Assembly (NCBI GenBank): GCA_013398955.1
Contig: VWPU01009582.1
Coordinates: forward strand, 1 to 64,000
Direction of reading: 5' to 3'
DNA from: Callaeas wilsoni
Taxonomy: Eukaryota; Chordata; Aves; Passeriformes; Callaeidae
DNA length: 64,000 nt
In this document: in pieces, positions 52,201 through 62,155 of the stretch
Numbering within the stretch: position 1 is the stretch's first letter
Layout: every line of letters begins with the position of its first letter
Notes under the pieces: model-generated
Databases searched by the model: none
The model's input: the letters and a program-made list of their open reading frames with translations, nothing else
Told to the model about the DNA's origin: nothing
Made by a program: the position numbers and the translations under genes

Positions 52201-53996
52201 GGTATGGTGCTGCAAGAAATTGATAAGTCTTGTGGAGGAGAAAATAATTCAGCTAGAGACTTGCCTGTCTTCATAATAGCAACTGCATGCTGATTTTTAC
52301 CTTTATAATTGTCCATGTTTTAAGATCTACCTAGAATCATTAAATGAAAATCATTTGGTCTTGTAGATGGAAGGAACACGGTCCTACCTTCTTCATGCAT
52401 AGTGAGCACTTGGCTGTTTGTTGCTGGAAAATGTCTCACACAAGAGAAGGACTCAATGTCAAAGTAACAAAGCTGAAGATAATCCTTGGCTCAGAAAAAT
52501 GTGCCATGAACTAACTCCACTCAGCTTTTCTCTTTAAAAGACAGAAAAGAGGAGTTATTGCTAAAGCACCTTGCTACAATACGTATCAGATTGCTAATCT
52601 CACTTTGGGCTGAATGCAGAAGCAGCATTTCAGCACTGCTGACTAAGAGATAGAAAGCACGGCTCCACAGCTAAGCATCCTCATGCTGAGAATATTTGTG
52701 ACCACCCTGCTGGTATAAGGGTCTGAAGCCTCATGAGACTTTGCATATCAAGATCAAGGGGGCACAGTGCATGTTTTGTGAGGTTTCCCACCTGTCCTCA
52801 GATCACTTCTCAGATACTGCAAGAACTCCCTCTGTCAGGCACATCTCCAGGGGTTGTTCAAGGACCATCTATGAAGACAGGATCCTTACAGACCTGCCAT
52901 GCTTTGCAATTTGGGAGAGTTTGCTCCTTTGTTTTCCTAAGTAGGGAATTACTAATATGTGTTACTGTAAGAAAAAGAAACAGTCAGTTCAGAGCATACA
53001 TGCACCCTTTCTTCTGCCACTGTTACTCATGAATGCACAAACTACTGTTTCTTTCAATCTCACATGACCACAAGCTGTTTTCCAAACACTGGCTTTAAAA
53101 TCAGCTCGTGATTTTGGAGAAATATAGGGCAAGTAGCACAGTCAGATTTGCTCTGAGTGTTGTGACTGCCTAGAGCACCTAATGGTGGAGAAACCAAGAC
53201 TTCAGCACAGTTCCCTCTCTTCTGCCTCCCCGGCGTGTTGCAGCTGTAGCAGTATCCTGCCTACTGTTCTGTTGCTATGCCAGCTTCAGTGAGAGGTTAT
53301 CTGTATGGTAATACACAGCTGGTTGCAGGCAGCAGCACTACTTTCATACCATAATACAGAGTAAATGAACAAAATGAACATAAGTTGCTGGAGGACTGCA
53401 GGGTGCTTTCAGGACCATCATAGCGCTTGCCACTCAGCCAGATAACCTGTGCCATGTCTGCTTGCTTTCCCTGGGCATGGGCTTGCTGTCCAGAGTTCAT
53501 TGGCAAAGCCAGCACATCCACACAGCGTGCAAGGAGAATATATGTGTGTGTCCGTGTGTTCCTGCCCTAGTGGGTTTGGTTTCCAACCTAGTTACAATAC
53601 CTTGGGATGTTCTTCTCATACCCTGACCCCCAACCTGGTCACTCCTAATGATCTCTGTGGGTCTCAGGCCAGTGGCTGTGATGTATAACACAAGAATTAA
53701 GGTTCTGCCTTCTGGTCATTGTGATTTAATGCTGCATTGGCGTCTATGCTGATACCTCCACTAGACATTACTGTCCCAGTGACAGAGGCAGTGCCCCTTT
53801 CCCAGAGCTCCAGCAGTTCAAAACCCCAAACCACTGCTGATTTCAGCTTGTTCACATATTTTTAGCAACAAACTGCAGTGGATGAGGAGCAGAGGTGCTC
53901 ACTGTTCTGCTGCCTTAGCTGGCATGCAGTAACTCCTGGGAGGTGGCTGGGCATCATTCCACCTTAAATTCTCCTCCAACATGAATTGTAGTGTGG
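46246..53996. other. Non-coding stretch with one short tandem duplication
   Basis: About 7.75 kb without a recognised interspersed repeat or exon. A run of G lies near 50,732. The duplicated 20-mer at 50.9 kb is listed separately. Confidence 0.5.
50901..50946. repeat. Two-copy tandem duplication, 26-bp period
   Basis: TGGGTTTGCAGTTCATCCAA at 50,901-50,920 recurs at 50,927-50,946 with one substitution (TTTATCC for TTCATCC). A 6-base spacer separates the copies. It looks like a small local duplication, probably recent because only one of 20 bases differs. Confidence 0.9.
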
Positions 53997-54615
53997 TGGA
54001 ATAATAGAATGGTTGAATTTGGAAAAGATCTCTAAGGTCATCAAGTCCAACCATTGACCCAGTTCTGCCAAGTCCGTGTCACTATACCATGTCCCTCAGT
54101 GCCACATCTACAAGTCTTTTAAACACCTCCAGGGACGGTGACTCAACCAACCTCTTCCTTGGGCAGCCTGTGCCAATGCTTGACAACCCCTTCTGTGAAG
54201 CATTTTTCCCTAATATTTAATCTAAACCTTCTCTGCCACAACTTGAGGACACTTCCTCTCATCCTTTCACTGGAGATATGGGAGAAGAGACTGACCCCCA
54301 CCTGGCCATAACCCTCTTTCAGGTAGTTATAGTGATAAGGTCCCCCTGATCTTCCTCTTCTCCAAGCTGAACAACCCCAGCTCCCTCAGCCACTCCTCAT
54401 CAGACTTGTGCACCAGATCCTCCAGCACCTTTGTTGCCTTTCCCTGGACACACTCCAGCACCTCCATGTCTTTCTTGTAGGGAGGGGCCCAAAACTGCAC
54501 ACAGGATTTGGGTGCTGAGTACAGGGGAAGAATTAGTTCCCTGGTCCTACTGGCCACACTTCTTCTGATACAGGCCAGGATGCCAATGGCCATGGAAACA
54601 GCAGGTGCCCAAGAA
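53997..54615 (-). mobile_element. CR1 LINE 3' fragment, about 620 bp, reverse orientation
   Basis: The plus strand begins with the reverse complement of the CR1 3' end (ATAATAGAATGGTTGAATTT, then AAGGTCATCAAGTCCAACCA). It passes through AAACACCTCCAGGGACGGTG, GGGCAGCCTGTGCCAATGCT and ACTGGAGATATGGGAGAAGA. On the minus strand, translation includes [20 protein letters not shown] followed by [10 protein letters not shown] and [13 protein letters not shown], the conserved C-terminal part of CR1 ORF2 after the reverse transcriptase core. It is the longest clear CR1 piece here, 5' truncated, with its frame broken in places. Confidence 0.96.
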
Positions 54616-56087
54616 AATCAGGATAGGTTAGGGTTTTGTTTTAACTGACAAAGTTACATCTTAACAGAAAGAACAGAAGCATCTAGTGCCTGATTTTTGA
54701 CCCCACAGCTTTCAGGGTGACCCACAGACATGCACTGGCTCACGCCACACAGGTGGCGGGATGTTCTCTCTTACAAACTCTTTAAGACCAACAGATTTCT
54801 AGAAATTGCTGCTGTACATGTTTTGTTTCTCTGTGCCCCATTGTTCTTTCTCTTTTGCATGTCTGTTTGCATTCCTTTATCCTCAATCTTTTCTGCATTT
54901 TCTTATACATGCTGGTGCCCAGTACAGCATAATACAGCTTGATTGGCTCACAATCAACACTTCATAATAAAAATCACATACTATTGTCTGATATAAGTCA
55001 GACGCAGTGGAGAATAATTTAATTTTTTCTCTCTCTCACACCAAGAAATTTGAGGACAGTTTGGTAATTCTGCTATAATGCTGCATGTCACTTTGGAGAC
55101 ATTCAGAGGCCAATGAGTTACAAATAGCTATCAATTTGTGAGACTTGAGCAAGCTTTATGTAGCAGTTTTCATGTAGCACAACTTCAATAAGCACCAATT
55201 TTGCCTATAAACAGGTACTACTTCCCATTCTTTAGGGATTTCTTTGGTAGGAGGAATTATATTAAAAATAGATGCTTTTAGTTTTGCAATTATCTCAGAA
55301 ATCAAGTCTAAAATACAGTTTTAAGGGTAACCCTTTACTGACAATGGATTTTGCATCAGATTTTCTCTTTTCCATGCAGACTATTTTTAAGCAGTGCAGT
55401 ATGGTATTTGCTCTATGAAGTCACCTGGTATTTTGAAATTTAAGTCCTTCACTGTGTAACTTTCCAAATCTTACTCTCCATTTCCTTGTCCTTCCTCCAC
55501 TAGAAGCTGCCTTTTTCATCAGGTTTTTATCTTCAACAGACAGATAATACACTTCACTGCCACAAAGCTTCAGCACCACAAAATTCAGATATAGTCTTGA
55601 TGGTGTGATGTGTCAATCTCTTTTCTTAAAAAAAAAAAAAAGTTAAACTTTAAACAAAACATACTTACCTCGGAAATTTGTACTAAAATAAGAGAAACAA
55701 ACTTCTGCCTCCCTCAAGAGTGCTGTTTTACTTAAAAGCTGCCATCGTCTGGGCAGGCAGAGGAGTAACTCTACCCACATTGCACAAAGACTACAAAGGC
55801 ATCTCACTGTGAGATGCTCTGTCCACAACACTTTTGCATGGGCTATCAGTAGACCTTTATCCACCAGTTCCCTCTTGAGTGGCACTCCTGTGGTTTCTAG
55901 GAAAGGTATTCAGCTGACATTAGGCTTTAAATGGTTTAGGCCCAGCTGGCAACTAAGAACCAGACAGCTGCTCTCTCACTCCCCATCCCCGCCCTTCCTC
56001 CTGTAGGATGGGGAAGAGAATTTGAAAAAAAAAAGGATAAAACTTGTGAGTTGAGATAAGAACCCAGTTTAATAAATGGAAAAAAAA
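54616..56087. other. Non-coding stretch, nothing recognised
   Basis: About 1.5 kb of AT-rich sequence with a 13-base A tract near 55,630. No exon or repeat family is supported. Confidence 0.5.
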
Positions 56088-56122
56088 TCATCCTCATCAT
56101 CCTCCTCATCATCATGATGATG
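56088..56122. repeat. (TCATCC)/(ATC)n microsatellite with inverted end
   Basis: Mixed TCATCC and ATC units end in ATCATCATGATGATG. This end is self-complementary, so the tract could form a small hairpin. An A-rich tract (56,080-56,087) precedes it. Confidence 0.88.
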
Positions 56123-57649
56123 CAATGAAAATGGAAGTAACAAAAAGAGAGAGGAATAAAGCCCAAGAAAGACAAGTGATGCACAATACTGTTGCTCACC
56201 ACCTGCTGACCAATGCCAGACCCTGTCCCCCAGCATTGATCAGCCCCTCCCAGCAATTTCACCCGGTTTATATACTGGGTATGATGTCCTATGGTATAGA
56301 ATATCCCTTTGGAAATTTGGGACAGCTGTCCAGGCTATGCTCCCTCCAAGCTTCTTGTGCACCTCCTCACTGGCAGACCATGGGACACTGAAAAGTCCTT
56401 GACTTGGGGTAAGCACTGCTGAGCAAAAACCAAACCCTCAGTGTGCTACCAACATTATTCTCATGCTAAACCCAAAACGCAGCTCTCTACCAGCTACTAG
56501 GAAAAAAATAAACTCTATCCCAGCTGAAACCAGGACACCTGGCTAAGTATAATGCAGTAAAGTGAAGTAAGAAGGAAACTTTTCTTCTGGACATTTAGTC
56601 AGAAAAAGCAAGACTCTGAGAGGAAAAAGCCAGACACCAGTCATTATGGCTTAGCATTTATCAAAGAGCAAAGCAAAACTGGAGAGTTGGCCAAGAAGTG
56701 AAGTCATGCTGAACAGCACAAAGTCACCTTCTAGATGAAAGCCTTATGTGACACCATTGCTAGTATGTCCCATCCAGGCGGTGTGGTTCTCCACTTCAGC
56801 ATCCCATCAGACATGGTTTTTCTCTGGTCCTATGCAGGTTAGGCATTAAAAAGCCTCTTACACACCATGAACAGGACTAAGCTGGTCCTTAGCACTAACA
56901 AGCACTAATATGACAGAGATTTTAGAGAAAATTTTCAAAATTTCTGTCTTGCTTTTGGAAATGGCTAACTTGTGTCAGCTGAGATTGGGTCTGTTCTTCA
57001 AACAAGTAAATACAAACAAGGCATCCCTGCAGCATGGAAAACATCTCATCCTCATATTTACTGTCAGACATGGCTAAAATAATTCCTTGTATGAACACTA
57101 GTGAGGACCTGACTGGTACGAGGAGCCTTTGATGACAAATGATGTGTTAAAAGTCTAAGAAGCGAGAAAGGCCTATAGACTTGTCTCCCCTTCACTTAGG
57201 GTGAACAGGCAATGTAGAAGTGTCTTGTACCCCATTTTTTCTCAATTTCTGCTGTGCTTAGGCCAATTTGTAGTTTGGTTGAGAGCAGTGTAGTCCCAGT
57301 GTTAGATGCACACTAGCTAAAGCTGTCCCTATAACTCAGGCAATACCATCTGCCTCTGCTATTCATCTCCCTTAATGATTTTTGGCTTTGGCTGGTGGCT
57401 GAGCAGAAAGGGCCTCACTGAATTAACTCATCACTTCTGATACTCTCTGCAGCACCAGGCAGGATCCTGCTAGATGTGACACTCACTAAGAGAGTCAGTC
57501 CAGTGCCACCTTCAACTTCAGAGCCATCCTGGATAATCACCAAAGACCAAAATCAGGAGAAATCCAGGATTTTATTCCCTATTACAATTAGTTAAGTTAC
57601 TAAGCCAAATGACATGCACTTGGAGTTGTGCAAAGCCTTGAACACTGAT
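56123..57649. other. Non-coding stretch, nothing recognised
   Basis: About 1.5 kb with no recognised repeat, RNA gene or exon. Confidence 0.5.
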
Positions 57650-57830
57650 GACACTGGAAAAGGTTGCCCAGAAAACTTGTGGGTGTCCCATCCCTGGCAG
57701 TGTTCAAGGCCAGGCAGGATGGGGCTTTGAGCAACCTGCTCTGGTGGGTGGCATACATGCTTATGGCACAGGGTTGAACCCAGAAGATCTCTGAGGTCCT
57801 TCCAACCCAAATAATTTTGTGATTCTGTAG
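57650..57830 (+). mobile_element. CR1 LINE 3' fragment
   Basis: The sense strand carries CTGGAAAAGGTTGCCCAGAA, then GTGTCCCATCCCTGGCAGTG, TTCAAGGCCAGGCAGGATGG and GGCTTTGAGCAACCTGCTCT. It ends with GGTCCTTCCAACCCAAATAA and TTTTGTGATTCTGTAG. This is the 3' untranslated end of CR1, 5' truncated. It ends in the same GATTCTGTG-type unit as the SINE at 40.4 kb. Confidence 0.95.
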
Positions 57831-60417
57831 ACCTTTCAGACAACTTCATAGCATAACAAGAAATCTTTCAGAAAAAGAAAATCCCTTCAGTAGTTGTCTT
57901 GCATAGTGCTCACCAGCTGTTAGAGGCAAAGAAATCTGTATTTCTATAGCTTTACGCCACATGGCTTGGCTCAGCAGTCAGTTTTCCATGCCACATTTAA
58001 AAGGATTGCTAACTAACTACTCTTGCTGTTATCTATCACTAGACATAAATTCTGGGGTAGAGGTTTTACATTGGAGTTTTTAGGAGAATGCTAATGACGT
58101 AATGATAAGGGAGGGGAGCCTTTTGATGCCACAGTAACTGAAGAGAAAGAAATGAAGCCAAAATACCACAAACCAATAATAAATCTAACAAACCAATACA
58201 ATCAAGTGGAGCAAAAATCACTTTAAGTGGCTTTGTATTTGCATTCACTATTAAGGTCTCATTTATGCAATTATTGCAATATTGATCCTTTTGCAAAGGA
58301 AAAAATGCAGGGTTGTTTTTTTTTTTTAATAGAAGAATAATAAAAAAAATGTTCTTGTAAACAGAGATGGGTTGGAAGATTTCAAAAACATTTCATTATC
58401 CTGAAGTCTGGGGCTCAATTATTTACCAGCAGTGGTTCAAATTCTAAATCTCACTCTGCTCTTCCAAATCACTTATGAGAAGGACTTGGTTTACAGTAAA
58501 TTCCTTTTCCTTGGAGCTGTTTCCTGCATTGTATGGACATTTGCATATATGAGAAGTGGGCAAGATTTCTGGAAGCACTGGGTTCCTAAAAAATATGATT
58601 ATGCATTTAGGAGGGTTTTCTGAAATACCTAAATAGCTTGTAATCTATTTCTGCAGGTTTCAGCTCACTGTAATACCTCTGCAGACCTCACCAGGAATGT
58701 ATTTGAATCCCAAATGTCTTAGAAAATATAAAAAAGTTACTGCAACCACCTCTCCCAGTTTGTGTTACTGAGCGTTTCATAATTTATCTGCATTTTGGAA
58801 ATCCTTTGCATACATTTTAAGTAAATATATTTCCATAAAACACTCTCCAGGGATGAGATAAGTGCATTTCTGAGAAACTGTAAGAGAACCTGGGCAGATC
58901 TGTCTCAAGTAGACTGTTGCCTCTTTATGAGGGCAAATAGTACCAGTTTTGGTTTCAGGCTCAGTGCATCTCCTGAGATACAGGGAGTTTGTGTCCAACC
59001 AATGTGTAGTACTTGCCACTGATTCCACAAAGTCAGCATCTATTTTACAGTTAATATAGGTAAACTAAGCCCAGATCGAACATTTATGCTGTTCCAGAAG
59101 TTGTAATGCAAGTCAGTCTGTCAGTCATGCCCCCACACAGATCTATTTTTCCATTTGATTGCCAGATACATGCAATTTGAAAACAAATGCTCCTAAAGTG
59201 GTTTGATTACTCTTCTTGTGAGTAATCAATTACTCCTTAATTGCTTAACAAATATATGATTTTATGATGTCTCTTGTATCGTCTCCCTCTCTGCTTTGTC
59301 CATGTGCTCAAAATATATATCCGCTCTGTAAAACCCTCTCCTCCTTGCAAGCAGCACAAAATGATCCTCAGCCAGCAGCTGAGATTGCTTCCAGCACAGA
59401 GTAATCTAGTCTAGCAGTGGCCTTTGATAGCCAGCTCTGATCAGGGCAGGCCTAGCAATCCCTCTGAGCATGGGAATTGCTGAACTGCAGATGGGGCTGG
59501 GATGAACTCTATTCATATCAACCTGCTCAGCAGCACCTGACAGTAACAGGGACTGCAGCGCTGTGAGGGCAATAAAATACTGCATACTTTGGTTAGGCAT
59601 GCGTAGAACATACTTGATGAAAGATAGTTGGTGAATTAGTCATAAACCAGCTTGTTACCACTAATGGAAAGATAAAAACTGAATTTCATGTTGTTAGGAT
59701 GTGACCTCCCCTGGAAAAAAGGTCATACCTCAATGGACCACTTCTGCTAAATGTCTGGGAATAACCTTGTATAGCTCTGGAGAGTGCCATTTCTACGTCA
59801 GTTTAATCTGATCTAGGACTGTATTGCTGCTGAAAATGATGTCCTATTCCCTCTTCTGACTTGTGGTTTCAGGTCCCTCCGCCTGACTTGTAGTAATGCA
59901 AGTAAAAGGGCAGGAAAACATGAGGCAGAGGGAGGGACTCCTTCTGACAGGGGCTTGCTTGGTGCAGAGCAATAGCCAGGCTCCCAGCTGAGAGAACAGT
60001 CCCTGCTCTCTGGTCAAATATACAGAGAAGAATCATGCTGAAAGCTTTCAAACTGCTAATAGCACAAAGCAGGTGATGCATTGCAGGAGTAGCAGAAATC
60101 TCCTTTCTGCAGTGAGCACTCCTGCATTGTCTAGAGGATGTCTGCTGCAAAGGCAGAAGTTGTCATGGCAGAGCAACAGAAGTGCAACAGCAGCACGTTA
60201 GCACTGAATTCAACTTTCAATAAATGGGAGTTGGTTAAGCTTGCTGTCTCAAAATCAGCTATCTTGTGGTTTTGCCTTTGAAATTTTCATTGTGGGAAAG
60301 AACAATAGGTAAATTCCCAGCTACACTTAGGAAACGTGATGTTAAATTATTGTATTTGAAGTAAATTAAGCCATCTCTTTCCCAAGTGCTGATCCACAAG
60401 CACATTCAATTTCTGCC
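57831..60417. other. Non-coding stretch, nothing recognised
   Basis: About 2.6 kb, AT-rich, with a T tract at about 58,316-58,328. A 63-codon frame at 58,432-58,623 (starting MVQILNLTLLFQITYEKDLV) has a hydrophobic stretch but no recognisable family or splice-site support. Confidence 0.5.
60413..60417. repeat. Target-site duplication, left copy
   Basis: CTGCC directly before the LTR start, identical to the right copy at 61,063-61,067. Confidence 0.8.
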
Positions 60418-61062
60418 TGTGACGGTTTGGACACAAATTCAGGAGGAAACAACCCGAAAAGGGTGTCTCTCTCTCCTTCCTGCCAGGGAAGCAGGTCCTG
60501 GCAGCCCCTCTTCCCACAGGTTCGGGAAATAATTTCTCGAATGAAAGCGAAAAAACCCTGTTTATTTAACAAAGAGAGTCTCCTGCAGGCATGGGGCAGA
60601 AAAGGATATTTAAACCCCCTCCCCTGTCCCCTAAAGGAGGCTGGTGGATTTTATATAGTCCCTTCTGTCTGTAAAACTTCGCTGCTCCCACAGCTGCCGG
60701 GCAGGGTGCGACACCTCCCCTGGAGAGTCCCGCCGAGCGTCCCAGAGATAATAAGCTGGTCTTGGACAAAGAAGCAAGCTGAAAAACAGTCCAAAAAGGA
60801 ACAGAAGCCTCTGAGGCAGATTGCAGTCCCTTTCAGCTGAAAGCTGAAGAACTAGCGAGAGAGAACTGTCCCCTCCTAACTCGCAGAAACTGCCAGCCCA
60901 GAGAAGAAAAGTATGTAAACATCTAACTGCAAGGTCAAGCGAACCACTCTGAAGAGTTCCCCCGGCTTCTGTCTCCTCCTTTGCAGTTAAAACATACAGG
61001 ACCCACGTCCCGGCATAAAGCAGATGATAGGGGATCCAGTATCATAAAGTCACCCCAAGACA
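60418..61062 (-). mobile_element. Solo LTR of an endogenous retrovirus, 645 bp, reverse orientation
   Basis: The element starts TGTGACGG and ends CCAAGACA on the plus strand, giving the TG...CA termini of an LTR. It is flanked by a perfect 5-bp target duplication, CTGCC at 60,413-60,417 and at 61,063-61,067. On the minus strand a TATA box (TATAAAAT, plus positions 60,648-60,655) lies about 85 bases upstream of an AATAAA signal (plus 60,561-60,566), which is U3-R-U5 spacing. CpG density is higher than the surroundings. No primer-binding site, gag, pol or env lies beside it, so it is a solo LTR left by recombination between the two LTRs. A 5-bp duplication is typical of ERVL-type and some other avian ERVs; I cannot name the family. 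A 137-codon frame across it is incidental. Confidence 0.85.
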
Positions 61063-61067
61063 CTGCC
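61063..61067. repeat. Target-site duplication, right copy
   Basis: CTGCC directly after the LTR end, identical to the left copy at 60,413-60,417. Confidence 0.8.
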
Positions 61068-61268
61068 CTTCAACTGCACATCTTTAGACCAGAGCCATGT
61101 TTTCCCAGTTCTTCAACTGCACTGCTTTCTGACTTCTTTGTTTTTCATCTGTGCCTAGCATTCACCCCCCAGGGTGAAGGACTTGTGGGAGGGAGTTTAG
61201 TCCTGGCGAAGGGTCACTCAGAACAAGCACAGGGACCATGACCCACCCCTCACAAGAGACAGAGTTAA

Positions 61269-61679
61269 TGTGTGGAAGAATTCTTAGAGCACAATGGACA
61301 TGGTCTGTATCTGAACGTAGTGAACAAGCCAGACTTAGCAGGGCCTGCTTGCCCTGAGTGCTGTAAGATTAGCATGACTTAGTGCTAAGAGTGTCCTTGA
61401 GGTGTCCTTGAGAAAAACAAGACGTTTAACAGGATGCAATAACCACAAATTCGGAGGAGAGAGGACATTTGTTTGCCGCATGTTAACCAATGAGTAAACA
61501 GTAGACGCGCGTGATTGTACTTAAGCAGCCAATCACTGAGTTAGCTAAGGTGCGTGGACAGCTGATGACTAGTTGGAAATGCTACATAATCCTGCTTGAT
61601 TTGAGCAATAAACGAGAACGCTATCTAACCGCATCGGTGTTTGTCTCTGCTCCCATTCTCAGAAGTGGACCCTGCTTCA
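61269..61679 (+). mobile_element. Second solo LTR-like element, about 411 bp, forward orientation
   Basis: The block begins TGTGTGGAAG and ends CCCTGCTTCA. TTAA is found on both sides (61,265-61,268 and 61,680-61,683), a possible 4-bp target duplication. Two CCAAT boxes lie at 61,487-61,491 and 61,529-61,533, and a TATA-like TACTTAAG at 61,518-61,525. An AATAAA polyadenylation signal is at 61,607-61,612, followed by a GT/T-rich stretch (GGTGTTTGTCTCTG), as in the R-U5 part of an LTR. No primer-binding site follows, so it too would be a solo LTR. The boundaries are less certain than for the neighbour because TTAA is short. Confidence 0.68.
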
Positions 61680-62021
61680 TTAACGTGTGCAAGCAGCCCC
61701 ATAAGAACAGCCTGCAGCACCTTTCTCTTCGTCTGGAGCATATCTAGGCAAGGTAATTTAGTAGCTGAACTGCCTTTCTGTCAGCTCAGAACAAATACCA
61801 GTGCAGAGCAGTTTCATGGGATGGAGTAATTTAGTGGGATGAAGGCTGCCTCAGCCACCTGAGGTTTCATACAACCACAGGGACAGTCCCTATCTGCCCG
61901 AGTCTTGCTTTGGAACAACTGAAAGCACATCCAGTACTTAGCAGAACATGGCCTCTTTAGCCCTCTCCTCATGGAAAGATTGGGTGTTTAAGACATCACA
62001 ACGGCATTTAGACACTTCCCT

Positions 62022-62071
62022 CAAACAAACAAACAAACAAACAAACAAACAAAAAAAAAAAAAAAAAAACA

Positions 62072-62145
<74 letters not shown>

Positions 62146-62155
62146 AAAGAAAAGA
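62022..62155. repeat. (CAAA)n followed by a very long poly-A tract
   Basis: About seven CAAA units are followed by 19 A, a CAC interruption, and 71 consecutive A residues (62,073-62,143). The tract ends in GAAAA units. It is the longest low-complexity tract in the window. It may be an expanded simple repeat, since no clear retrocopy body precedes it and avian CR1 does not normally make poly-A tails. The exact length is liable to sequencing error. Confidence 0.95.

Noticed and set aside
52331..52385. CR1-like words (AGAATCATT and TGGAAGGAAC)
   Set aside because: The words are not in the order or spacing of a CR1 3' end, and no further CR1 sequence follows.
58432..58623. 63-codon frame with a hydrophobic segment
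   Set aside because: No family recognised, no acceptor or donor at plausible positions, and the length is within chance expectation.
60427..60840. 137-codon plus-strand frame
   Set aside because: It lies inside the minus-strand LTR and is antisense to it, so it is incidental.
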